Origin: DASRHT01 sp035293765
Lineage (GTDB): Bacteria; Chloroflexota; Ktedonobacteria; Ktedonobacterales; Ktedonobacteraceae
NCBI GenBank assembly: GCA_035293765.1
Contig: DATGMF010000013.1
Location: 23,047-87,046, forward strand
Length of the DNA: 64,000 bases
Reading direction: 5' to 3'
Part shown: positions 44,902-52,402 of the stretch, piece by piece
How positions within the stretch are numbered: position 1 is the first letter of the stretch
Layout of the letters: the number at the start of each line of letters is the position of its first letter
The notes under the pieces: generated by a model
Database searches by the model: none
What the model was told of the DNA's origin: nothing
What the model saw: only the letters and a program-made list of their open reading frames with translations
Position numbers and translations under genes: made by a program

Positions 44902-45636
44902 CTATCCGTGTTTCACACGGTGAAACTCTTCTGCATAGGTAAAGCCGTGCCGCTTGCCAGCTTCAGAGTCGATGGAGCGGATCAGTTCCTCTAATCTGTC
45001 GGCTTGATCGCCGATCTGACTGACATGGGCGCGCAGGGCCGCGACCTTCAGCTCCATCGTCGAGGTGATATCGATGGCCTGGTTCACCACGGGCGGAACG
45101 GTGATATAGATTTCTGATACCGTGTGAGGCTTTAAGCCTTCGGCGAGCAGCTCTGGAAAATCCCACGGATTCTGCGTGGAGGGATAGATGGCTTCCAGGG
45201 TCGCCCGCCCGGCGGTGAGGTGGTCGGGATGGTAGCGGTAGAGGTTGAGGGAAGGCGTCCACGCTCGATCCGGCGACTGGCAGATTACACGACTGGGACG
45301 ATAGCGACGGAAAAGCCGCACAAGGTTGCGTCGCAACTCCAGCGAAGCCTGAAGCTGACCGTCAGGATAGCCAAGAAAAAAGACATCCTTCAATCCAAGA
45401 ATTTTTCCGGCAGCCCGCTGCTCCTGCATACGCGTCTCCACAATCTGCTGCCGCGCTGCGGGTCCCACATCGGTCGCGCTATCGGGGCCGCCGCTGCCAC
45501 CATCGGCGCAAATCACAAAGTACACCTCCCAACCCTCACGCGCCCACAGAGCAGCCGTCCCCGCGCCATCAAACTCGGCATCGTCGGCATGTGCCACCAC
45601 GAGCATCGCAACCTTGTTCTGTTCCTGCTCAGTCAA
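44902..45636 (-). CDS. PIG-L/LmbE-family deacetylase
   Basis: A 244-residue zinc-dependent N-deacetylase of the LmbE/GlcNAc-PI family: metal motif AHADDAEFDGAGTAA (AHPDDE-like) and a distal YRYHPDHLTAG (HxxH-like) stretch, with FLGYPDGQL between. Relatives deacetylate GlcNAc-malate, mycothiol or teicoplanin-type sugars. Convergent with the MFS gene, so not part of that operon. Start context is not strong. Confidence 0.87.
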   Translation of the reverse strand: MTEQEQNKVAMLVVAHADDAEFDGAGTAALWAREGWEVYFVICADGGSGGPDSATDVGPAARQQIVETRMQEQRAAGKILGLKDVFFLGYPDGQLQASLELRRNLVRLFRRYRPSRVICQSPDRAWTPSLNLYRYHPDHLTAGRATLEAIYPSTQNPWDFPELLAEGLKPHTVSEIYITVPPVVNQAIDITSTMELKVAALRAHVSQIGDQADRLEELIRSIDSEAGKRHGFTYAEEFHRVKHG

Positions 45637-45681
45637 AAATGTACCCTCTGCTCCAATCTGTGTATATGAGTCATCCCATTT

Positions 45682-45771
45682 GATACCGTTGGCGAACCCC
45701 TAAATCGAGCAAGTACTGAGTGCGAAGCTTATTCGGTTATGAGCTTGAGCCAACAGTTCGCCAACGGTATC
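45682..45771. repeat. Perfect 16-bp inverted repeat
   Basis: GATACCGTTGGCGAAC (45682-45697) and its exact complement GTTCGCCAACGGTATC (45756-45771) enclose 58 nt. It adjoins the TnpB remnant and may be an end of that IS200/IS605-type element or an independent palindromic repeat. Confidence 0.75.
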
Positions 45772-45830
45772 GAGAATTTCGTTGTTGCTGCTTCGTTCCC
45801 AACTGCCCCAATGCTAAAACATTTTTGGTC

Positions 45831-45975
45831 TTACGTCAAGTCCACAGCCAGGTTCACGTCTTCGTCCGAGCCAGTACCGCCGACGACGTGATCCATGAGC
45901 CCGATCACGTACAGGGCTTCGCACAAAATATTGAGCGCAGCGTTATGATCGCACTCTTGCGCGAAGATGATATGC
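45831..45975 (-). pseudogene. TnpB-like C-terminal remnant
   Basis: On the minus strand the frame reads FAQECDHNAALNILCEA, then about 25 more residues (ending VNLAVDLT) and a stop. DHNAALNIL is the hallmark C-terminal segment of IS605 OrfB/TnpB nucleases. No upstream RuvC domain or start is present, so this is a decayed end fragment. Confidence 0.65.
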
Positions 45976-46125
45976 TACTCATTTTCTCTTATTATTCCTC
46001 ATAGGCTGACGCTATCTGTAATGGAAGCGGTTTTGTTCGAAAATATCGAAAAGATGATAATACCTTTCCTCTACAGTACTTTATTTTTTGATAGATTTGT
46101 GCTATGCTTCTCTTAAGGAGTGGTG

Positions 46126-46269
46126 ATGCTGTCGTTGGGGTGGTTGTCACTCACGCTGCTTAATGACCGCGAAAACTGCATATCCTGGCCGCATAAGAGA
46201 TGGTTTGACGAGCATGGCATGAAACGGTGTGCAGCCAAAACCACTAGAAAGTGGCCGAAAGGGCAGTAA
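46126..46269 (+). CDS. Possible small ORF upstream of radical SAM 2 (47 aa)
   Basis: ATG at 46126 follows AAGGAG with a 5-nt gap. The 47-residue product has four Trp and a basic C-terminal half (ending TTRKWPKGQ). It does not carry the GP-W motif of the peptide ORFs. It may be a small gene of the second radical SAM operon (72 nt ahead of it), or chance. Confidence 0.35.
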   Translation: MLSLGWLSLTLLNDRENCISWPHKRWFDEHGMKRCAAKTTRKWPKGQ

Positions 46270-46340
46270 TTGGGCATACATTTGCGCTGGCTGTATGTGA
46301 ATAGTCAACTGCTAGATCAGGAAACGAGAGGGACAGATCC

Positions 46341-47810
46341 ATGATTACTATGAGTTTAGATCTGCAAATGACCCCCTATGCGACACTGCTCAAATTCGAT
46401 AAGCAGATCCCAGTCTATAACTGGTATTATCCTTTTGAGAGCGATGAGCATAAAATAGCCAATACTTGGGATATCTATGAAGAATTAGTGGATTATCACC
46501 CGCGTCGCCGTGCTCTCTACTTTCATATCCCTTTCTGTGAAACGATCTGTAGCTTTTGTCCTTTCGTGCGCGCTTCCTATAAGCATGAAGACGAGATCGA
46601 GTCCTACGTTCAGGCTCTACTAAACGAGATCAAGCGTAAGCACCAATTCGCCACCCTGGCTAACCAGCCGATTGATACGATTTATTTTGGTGGTGGTACA
46701 CCCTCGTTGCTAGAACCAGACCAAATTCGACGTTTGGGCGAAGCCATCCATCACCACTTTGATACTAGCAACCTGCAAGAGTTCACTTTCGAGTGTGAGG
46801 TAAAGAGCGTGACCCTGGAGAAACTCCAGGCCATGTGTATGATCGGAGTCAATCGGATCAGCTTTGGAGCACAGACGCTTAACCCCAAGTATCGTGAGAT
46901 CTTTGATCTCACAGCTACAGTGGAGCAGATTCAGCAGGTGGCAGCATGGACTAATGAGCGGTTTCAGTACACAAACATGGACCTGCTCTATGGAATGGCA
47001 GGGCAAACGCTCGACGAACTGATAGCTGATATCGATGGCTACCTGGCACTGGGCACGACATCCATAGATTGCTATCCACTGAATAACGCAAGCACACAGC
47101 GCAAGCTGCACCAAGCGTTTCGAGAGGCGGGACTAAATCCATTGTCAGCTAACACCAAACTGAGCTATCGGATCTTTCTCAACGAGTATCTGCGGGCACA
47201 AGGGTATGTACCGATCAACGGGTACAGCTATACGAAACAAACGCCAGAGACACGGGACCAGCGGGTGGTGGTACAGCATACCCCGACTTTTCGCTATCAC
47301 GATATCGTCTATGGGTATGGAGATGAGTGCTGGGATGGTTACGGCTCGGGAGCAGTCTCGATGTTTGGCTCGCGGATAACAGAAAATATCGCAAACCGTG
47401 CAGAATACATGGATCGCCTGCTGGGCAAGTCCGACAAACCCTGGTTCAACGCCTGGCATGGCCTGGATGATGCAGAGAAAGGCATTGTGTACTTCCCCTA
47501 TCGTGGCACGCTCGATAAGAGGCGTATTGAATGGGAACGAGTGAATGCAGAGACGCGCGAAACGTTGGATCTGGCAGTAAAGCAAGGGCTGGCGGTGGAT
47601 AAAGGTGAGTGGTACGAGGTGACAGAGGCGGGGTGGTTTAACTATGTGGATCTGGAGTACATGCTAATGCCGCGCTGGCACCGGCAGCAGCTCGCCAATA
47701 TTATAGATCGCGCCTTCGCACAGGGGAGAGAGCGTGATGACGAGCAGGTGTACAACGTCTCTCCTCTGATGCAGGAGCTGATCCCTTTACCCACACGAGC
47801 AACACCTTAG
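46341..47810 (+). CDS. HemN/HemW-like radical SAM protein 2, putative peptide-modifying enzyme
   Basis: A 489-residue paralog of the protein at 41899, similar along its whole length. The cluster motif is CETICSFC (Cys 66/70/73) in YFHIPFCETICSFCPF; GGGTPS and the HemN-like C-terminal region (YPLNNAS, ANTKLSYRIFLNEYLRAQGYVP) are present. GAGAGGGA precedes the ATG. Downstream lie a degenerate peptide ORF and MTQKFEIGPAWEVGPSW, then a terminator. No exporter follows here. The last ~35 nt of the gene are duplicated downstream together with the peptide region. Confidence 0.85.
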   Translation: MITMSLDLQMTPYATLLKFDKQIPVYNWYYPFESDEHKIANTWDIYEELVDYHPRRRALYFHIPFCETICSFCPFVRASYKHEDEIESYVQALLNEIKRKHQFATLANQPIDTIYFGGGTPSLLEPDQIRRLGEAIHHHFDTSNLQEFTFECEVKSVTLEKLQAMCMIGVNRISFGAQTLNPKYREIFDLTATVEQIQQVAAWTNERFQYTNMDLLYGMAGQTLDELIADIDGYLALGTTSIDCYPLNNASTQRKLHQAFREAGLNPLSANTKLSYRIFLNEYLRAQGYVPINGYSYTKQTPETRDQRVVVQHTPTFRYHDIVYGYGDECWDGYGSGAVSMFGSRITENIANRAEYMDRLLGKSDKPWFNAWHGLDDAEKGIVYFPYRGTLDKRRIEWERVNAETRETLDLAVKQGLAVDKGEWYEVTEAGWFNYVDLEYMLMPRWHRQQLANIIDRAFAQGRERDDEQVYNVSPLMQELIPLPTRATP

Positions 47811-47830
47811 CGGGAAGGGAAATGCAAAGC

Positions 47831-47866
47831 ATGGCTCAAAAGACCGATGCAGGTGGTTTCCAGTGA
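47831..47866 (+). pseudogene. Degenerate or divergent peptide ORF MAQKTDAGGFQ
   Basis: In the first unit of the duplication, ATG 47831 opens an 11-residue frame, MAQKTDAGGFQ. It aligns with the start (M-x-Q-K) and end (GPSW to GGFQ) of the intact peptide at 47985. The GP-W core is lost and its ribosome site (GGAAGGGAAA) is weaker and farther, so it is probably a decayed copy. Confidence 0.5.
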
Positions 47867-47984
47867 AAAGATATCTATGGTTATCTGGTAAATAGATTGC
47901 CGGAGCATTACAGGAACTGATCCCTCTGCCCGCACGAGCGATATATCGGCAGGTAGAGTCCACGATAGAAAGGAGGTGAAATGC

Positions 47985-48038
47985 ATGACTCAGAAATTTG
48001 AAATAGGTCCAGCCTGGGAGGTAGGTCCATCCTGGTAA
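47985..48038 (+). CDS. Candidate 17-residue precursor peptide MTQKFEIGPAWEVGPSW
   Basis: ATG 47985 follows GAAAGGAGGTG with a 7-nt gap, an ideal site. The product has two core-like units, FEIGPAW and EVGPSW, and ends with Trp, like MFDTGPVAW behind the paralogous enzyme. Repeated cores are a known feature of some ribosomal-peptide precursors. An overlapping ATG at 47981 gives only five codons in another frame. A terminator follows 36 nt after the stop, so it is the last gene of the operon. Confidence 0.75.
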   Translation: MTQKFEIGPAWEVGPSW

Positions 48039-48073
48039 GAATATACCTCTTTTCATTTGGCAAACAGATTGCC

Positions 48074-48118
48074 AAAGGCGTCAGTGAGGAACCCAGCGTT
48101 CTCCTCTGACGCCTTTTG
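48074..48118 (+). terminator. Intrinsic terminator of the second radical SAM/peptide operon
   Basis: AAAGGCGTCAG (48074-48084) pairs with CTGACGCCTTT (48106-48116), with an additional inner GAGGA/TCCTC pairing, followed by TTTT. Confidence 0.85.
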
Positions 48119-48219
48119 ATCTTCACCCGGGTTCGAAACGTTTTTCCTACTTCTCTTAAATAACATGCTCAAATCTGCTTTGAGTCTCATCCTGTTTCAA
48201 AAGTGTATCTCAGCACATG

Positions 48220-48582
48220 TTACTTATCTTTATCGGTGAGCACAAAAAGCAGCCCGCCCAGTATCGCCAGATTCTTCAGGAAGTGAATCTGCTGATTTGC
48301 GCGACCGGCCGGAGTTTCTTCTTGCCAGAAGGGATGCCCGACAAAGGTAGTTGGGATTAATGTCGCTATTAAAGCCGTTGCCGCGAGCTTTGGCGCTATA
48401 CCAAGAGAGAGCGCCGTCCCCGCCACAACCATCGTTGCGCCATTCAGAATTGTTGCCTCTCGCGCCTGGGGAATACCAGCCTTCGCTACTTTTACGGCGC
48501 GCTGGTCGGGATTAATAAAGGTATTTGCTCCGCCAGAAATAAATACAGCCCCGAGCAAGAGGCGTCCGAGAGATTTTATCAT
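48220..48582 (-). CDS. DoxX-family membrane protein
   Basis: A 120-residue protein with about four hydrophobic helices and the DoxX start (MIKSLGRLLLGAVFISGGANTFINPDQRA). DoxX-like proteins are small quinone/redox-associated membrane proteins of unclear role. Single gene; its upstream region faces the F420 cluster. Confidence 0.85.
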   Translation of the reverse strand: MIKSLGRLLLGAVFISGGANTFINPDQRAVKVAKAGIPQAREATILNGATMVVAGTALSLGIAPKLAATALIATLIPTTFVGHPFWQEETPAGRANQQIHFLKNLAILGGLLFVLTDKDK

Positions 48583-48753
48583 GCCTTGTGTCTCCTTCCA
48601 AAAAATATCCGGTCAGTGATAAAGCAAGTATGCTGCTAGCAATAAAGCCCGAATTTAAACTAACAGACCTTTACCTACTAACTCGATCTCGCGCATATCC
48701 AGGTTTCACTTCTATCCTACACGCAACAAAGCCTCTAACGCAATGCTTTATTC

Positions 48754-48783
48754 TTTACAGTGTCACAATCCAGGCGATATAAT
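48754..48783 (+). promoter_or_regulatory. Promoter of the F420 biosynthesis cluster
   Basis: TTTACA (48754-48759), 18-bp spacer, perfect TATAAT (48778-48783), only ~19 bp before the cofE ATG. Confidence 0.65.
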
Positions 48784-48801
48784 AGCTACACGAGGAGGCG
48801 T

Positions 48802-49569
48802 ATGAGCACAGAATTGCGTATTATACCCATCACATCCATCGGTGAAATCCCGCCAGGCAGCGACCTGGGTTTTATTATCTATGAGGCCCTGCAAAGCCAG
48901 CGCGTGACGTTAGAACGTGGCGATATACTCGTCGTTACCCAGAAAATTGTCTCTAAAGCAGAGGGGCGCGTCGTGGATCTCACTGAGGTGCAGCCATCCG
49001 AGTTCGCCAGCGCGTTCGCTCAGCAGTATGATAAGGACCCGCGCCACGTCGAAGTGGTGCTGCGTGAGAGCAAGCGTATCGTGCGCATGAGTCACGGCGT
49101 GCTAATCAGTGAGACCTATCACGGCTTCATTTGTGCGAACGCGGGAGTAGACGAGTCGAACGTTAATGGGCACCAGCTATTAACGCTGCTGCCGGTTGAT
49201 CCTGATCGTTCGGCCCAAGCAATGCGTACACGTTTGCAACAACTGGCAGGTGGGAACGCAACTTTCGATATCGCCATTATTATTTCAGATACATGGGGTC
49301 GCCCCTGGCGCAATGGACAGGTGAATATGGCTATCGGCGTTGCCGGGATGGAGGCGCTGGCCGATTATCGCGGTCAATACGACCCGTACGGCTATGAGCT
49401 TCATGCCAGCGTCATTGCCGTCGCCGATGAGCTTGCCGCCGCCGCAGAACTGGTGATGGGCAAGGTTGACGGCGTTCCCGTTGCCCTGATTCGCGGTTAC
49501 ACTTACAAGCCAGCGGCAGGCGATATTCGCACCCTCCTGCGCGATAGCACGACCGACATGTTCCGCTGA
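48802..49569 (+). CDS. cofE: Coenzyme F420-0:L-glutamate ligase
   Basis: Adds glutamates to F420-0 (GTP-dependent). The 255-residue protein has the family features: LVVTQKIVSKAEGRVVDL, VVLRESKRIVRMSHGVLISETYHGFICANAGVDESNV, IIISDTWGRPWRNGQVNMAIGVAGMEALADYRG, and a C-terminal ADELAAAAELVMGK(V)DG(V)PVALIRGY. The start at 48802 follows CGAGGAGG. First in a tight run cofE, nitroreductase, cofD, cofC and a split-barrel protein. Confidence 0.95.
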   Translation: MSTELRIIPITSIGEIPPGSDLGFIIYEALQSQRVTLERGDILVVTQKIVSKAEGRVVDLTEVQPSEFASAFAQQYDKDPRHVEVVLRESKRIVRMSHGVLISETYHGFICANAGVDESNVNGHQLLTLLPVDPDRSAQAMRTRLQQLAGGNATFDIAIIISDTWGRPWRNGQVNMAIGVAGMEALADYRGQYDPYGYELHASVIAVADELAAAAELVMGKVDGVPVALIRGYTYKPAAGDIRTLLRDSTTDMFR

Positions 49570-49587
49570 TGAAAAAAGGTATACATC

Positions 49588-50238
49588 GTGACAGCACATT
49601 CTGAGGCGCGAGCGGCAACAACGCCCGACCGCGCAAACAATCTGGCGACATTGTTGCGCAGCCGACGTAGCGTCCGTCAATATCAGACCCGCCCGGTAGC
49701 ACGGGAGCAGCTTGAACAAATGCTTGAGGCCGCTCGCTGGGCCCCCTCGCCGCATGGCAGGCAGCCCTGGCGCTTCGTCGTGCTCACACGCCAGCAACCA
49801 AAGCAGATACTGGCGGAACGCATGGGTCAGACGTGGCAAGAGAACCTTGAGATGGATGGGCAGGACGCCGCAATCGTCGCCATTCGCCTGGAGAAATCAC
49901 GCCAGCGCATCCTTAGCGCACCCGCGATTATCATTGCCTGCCTCTATCTGGAAGATCTGGACCGCTATCCCGATGAACAGCGCCAGGCCCATGAGACGAC
50001 GATGGCAATCCAGAGTATCGGTGCGGCCATCCAGAATATGCTGCTGATGGCTTACGACCTGGGGTTAGATACCGGCTGGATGTGCGCTCCGCTCTTCTGT
50101 CCAGAAATAGTTTGTGACGCTCTGGGACTGGATTCGCGGCTGATCCCGCACGCACTTATTACCGTAGGTTACGCCAGCGCCGATCCAAAAAGGCGCGAAC
50201 GTCTCCCCCTGAGCAGTCTGATTGTTCATTTCGATTGA
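49588..50238 (+). CDS. Nitroreductase-family protein, like the C-terminal domain of FbiB
   Basis: A 216-residue FMN-dependent nitroreductase fold: LLRSRRSVRQYQTRPVAREQLEQMLEAARWAPSPHGRQPWRFVVLT near the N-terminus, and AIQSIGAAIQNMLLMAYDLGLDTGWMCAPLF later. In mycobacteria this domain is fused to CofE (FbiB) and reduces the dehydro-F420 intermediate formed from phosphoenolpyruvate. Here it is a separate gene 18 nt after cofE, so the same role is likely. Start GTG with AAAAGG nearby. Confidence 0.87.
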   Translation: MTAHSEARAATTPDRANNLATLLRSRRSVRQYQTRPVAREQLEQMLEAARWAPSPHGRQPWRFVVLTRQQPKQILAERMGQTWQENLEMDGQDAAIVAIRLEKSRQRILSAPAIIIACLYLEDLDRYPDEQRQAHETTMAIQSIGAAIQNMLLMAYDLGLDTGWMCAPLFCPEIVCDALGLDSRLIPHALITVGYASADPKRRERLPLSSLIVHFD

Positions 50239-50246
50239 GGTTTTTT

Positions 50247-51179
50247 ATGATTGTGGTTCTTGCCGGAGGAGTTGGCGCGGCACGGTTCTTACAGGGGGTG
50301 GTACAGGTTGTACCCCAACAAGACATCACCGTCATTGTGAATACGGGCGATGATCGCGAATTTTACGGGTTGCATGTCTCTCCTGACATCGATATCGTGC
50401 TGTATACGCTGGCCGGCATTGTGAATGAAACACAGGGCTGGGGCATCCGCGACGATACCTATCACACGATGCAACAACTCAGCCGCTACGGCAATGAAGA
50501 CTGGTTTATGCTGGGTGACCGCGATCTCGCCGCCCACATCCACCGCAGCCAGCTTCTGCGCCAGGGCAGGTCGCTCAGCGCAGTCACCGACGATCTACGT
50601 ACCCATCTTGGCTTGCAGTTACGTGTTCTGCCTATGAGCGACCAGCCCGTAGCAACTCATATCCAGACGCCCGCCGGTCTGCTGCACTTCCAGGAATATA
50701 TGGTGAAACGCCACTGTAGCGACGAAGTGCAGGATGTGCGCTTTATAGGAGCAACAGAGGCCAGACCAGCTCCGGGGGTGCTCGATGCGCTCAAAGCCGC
50801 CGACGCCATTCTGATTGCGCCCAGCAACCCGATAGTGAGCATTGGCAGCATTTTAGCCGTTCCAGGCGTTCACGATGTGCTGCACGAGGCCAGCGGCCAG
50901 GTCGTGGCGGTGAGCCCGATTATCGGGGGAGCGCCCATCAAAGGTCCGGCAGACAAGTTGATGCGCGGCCTGGGGATGGAGGTCTCAGCCGTGGGAGTCA
51001 CACGCTGCTACCGCGATTTCCTTGATGTCATGGTCATTGACGATCAGGATGCGCAACTGATCGGCGCGATAGAAGATCTGGGCATCCCAACCGTCGTCAC
51101 CAACACCATTATGCGCGATAGTGCCAGTAAAGCCGCCCTGGCCCGCTCCGTATTGGAAGCCGCCGGTCTGACATTGTGA
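50247..51179 (+). CDS. cofD: 2-phospho-L-lactate (or PEP) transferase
   Basis: Transfers the phospholactyl/phosphoenolpyruvyl group from the activated intermediate to Fo. The 310-residue protein shows VVLAGGVGAARFLQGV at the N-terminus, VNTGDDREFYGLHVSPDIDIVLYTLAG, and NPIVSIGSILAVPG...SPIIGGAPIKGPADKLM, all typical of CofD/FbiA. The ATG at 50247 lies just after the stop codon of the nitroreductase gene, with TTGAGG as its site, so translation is coupled. Confidence 0.95.
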   Translation: MIVVLAGGVGAARFLQGVVQVVPQQDITVIVNTGDDREFYGLHVSPDIDIVLYTLAGIVNETQGWGIRDDTYHTMQQLSRYGNEDWFMLGDRDLAAHIHRSQLLRQGRSLSAVTDDLRTHLGLQLRVLPMSDQPVATHIQTPAGLLHFQEYMVKRHCSDEVQDVRFIGATEARPAPGVLDALKAADAILIAPSNPIVSIGSILAVPGVHDVLHEASGQVVAVSPIIGGAPIKGPADKLMRGLGMEVSAVGVTRCYRDFLDVMVIDDQDAQLIGAIEDLGIPTVVTNTIMRDSASKAALARSVLEAAGLTL

Positions 51180-51218
51180 AGAAAGCGGCATGCAGAGGCA
51201 GGTCAAGGTCAAAATAGC

Positions 51219-51836
51219 ATGACATATAGAGCTTTGATTCCGGTTAAGACGCTTCATCAGGCAAAAAGTCGTCTGGCCCCCTATCTCAACGAGGAAGAGC
51301 GGGCTGCGCTGGTACTCACAATGTTGCAACATGTCATAGCCACGTTGCTAGATAGTGCAAAGTTCGAACGCGTATCGGTGGTAAGTGCAGACAGCAAGGT
51401 ACTGGAACAGGCGCAAAGCTGGGGGGCCAGAGCCCTTTTTGAGGAGCGACAGGGGCACAACCCGGCGCTAGAGGCCGCCGCACTGGCAGAGCTTGCCACA
51501 GGCGCAGAGATGCTGCTGACGATTTCCGCCGATCTGCCGCTACTACAGGTCAATGACGTATGCAACATGATCGAGCAATCCAGACAGTACGCGGTTGTGC
51601 TTGCGCCATCGCTCGATGGCACCGGAACGAACGCTCTCCTGGCCCGACCCCCGCTGGCGCTCCCATATTTGTTCGGCCCCGGCAGCTTGCAGCTCTATAG
51701 CATGGAGGCAAAACAACGGGAACTCAGCTTCGCTCTCTATCATAGCCTCGGCTTCGCGCTCGACATCGATACGATCAACGATCTGGAGACGTTTCGACGC
51801 TACGAGAGAGAGCACAAAGCCGCCCACACCACATAA
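51219..51836 (+). CDS. cofC: Phospholactate/PEP guanylyltransferase
   Basis: Activates the three-carbon acid with GTP for CofD. The 205-residue nucleotidyltransferase has ALIPVKTLHQAKSRLAPYLNEEERAAL, SADLPLLQVNDV and LAPSLDGTGTNALLARPP, as in CofC/FbiD. It follows cofD by ~40 nt. Whether it prefers 2-phospholactate or PEP is not decidable from sequence; the adjoining nitroreductase favours the PEP route. Confidence 0.93.
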   Translation: MTYRALIPVKTLHQAKSRLAPYLNEEERAALVLTMLQHVIATLLDSAKFERVSVVSADSKVLEQAQSWGARALFEERQGHNPALEAAALAELATGAEMLLTISADLPLLQVNDVCNMIEQSRQYAVVLAPSLDGTGTNALLARPPLALPYLFGPGSLQLYSMEAKQRELSFALYHSLGFALDIDTINDLETFRRYEREHKAAHTT

Positions 51837-51868
51837 TGTACAGAGTTTATACGAAAGGGAATTCCTGT

Positions 51869-52273
51869 ATGACCAGCACATTGTCCCAAAAAGTGAAAGA
51901 TTTCTTGCAAGAACGTCGCTTTACGGTTCTGGCAACCATCAACCAGGACGGCTCACCGCAGCTCACCACGATGTGGTACTTATTTGAAAACGACATGATC
52001 GTAATGAATACCAAAGCGGGCCGCGTCAAGGATCGTAACATGCGGCGCGACCCGCGCATATCCGTCTGCTTTGAAAACGGCTATAGCTACCTGACGATCT
52101 CAGGGACCGCCGAACTGATTGACGATCCAGAAATAGCGCAACGCGATATCCACCGCCTGGCAGTGCGCTACAACGGCGAAGAGAAGGCCCGGCAGCAGGT
52201 AGAGCAGACATTTTCAAAAGAAAAGCGCGTCACCATCCACCTGCGCTGCGAGCAGGTGATCGACAGGTTATGA
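51869..52273 (+). CDS. PPOX-class, probably F420-dependent split-barrel protein
   Basis: A 134-residue PNPOx-like protein: VKDFLQERRFTVLATINQDGSPQLTTMWYLFENDMIVMNTKAGRVKDRNMRRDPRISVCFENGYSYLTISGTAEL. This pattern fits the F420-dependent PPOX subfamily, and its place at the end of the F420 cluster supports cofactor F420. The start at 51869 follows AAAGGGA. Substrate unknown. Confidence 0.85.
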   Translation: MTSTLSQKVKDFLQERRFTVLATINQDGSPQLTTMWYLFENDMIVMNTKAGRVKDRNMRRDPRISVCFENGYSYLTISGTAELIDDPEIAQRDIHRLAVRYNGEEKARQQVEQTFSKEKRVTIHLRCEQVIDRL

Positions 52274-52334
52274 TCGCTCTGCCCCAGGAAATATTACGCA
52301 TGCCGCAGCCTGTTTGATCAACATTGTAAGATCG

Positions 52335-52363
52335 GTGAAGGAAAGTTTGTAGCTTTCCTTCAC
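52335..52363. terminator. Hairpin between convergent genes
   Basis: GTGAAGGAAAG (52335-52345) and CTTTCCTTCAC (52353-52363) form an 11-bp perfect stem with a 7-nt loop. No T-tract follows, so termination is only suggested by position after the F420 cluster. Confidence 0.5.
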
Positions 52364-52402
52364 TAAACTCATGCATAAGCGTTAGAATGCTCCTTGTAAT
52401 AT

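Larger units (their letters stand above)
45637..46340. other. Intergenic region with a TnpB remnant, an inverted repeat and a small ORF
   Basis: A ~700-bp gap. It holds a 16-bp perfect inverted repeat, a decayed transposon-gene end and a possible 47-residue ORF, each listed separately. A weak promoter-like pair, TTTATT (46080-46085) and TATGCT (46103-46108), precedes the small ORF and the second radical SAM gene. Confidence 0.5.
47771..48072 (+). repeat. Tandem duplication of radical SAM 3' end plus peptide ORF
   Basis: 47771-47897 and 47909-48072 align: both begin CAGGA(A/G)CTGATCCCT, the 3' end of the radical SAM gene, and end with AAA/CAGATTGCC-type sequence after the peptide ORF. The first copy carries the degenerate ORF MAQKTDAGGFQ, the second carries MTQKFEIGPAWEVGPSW. 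Confidence 0.75.
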
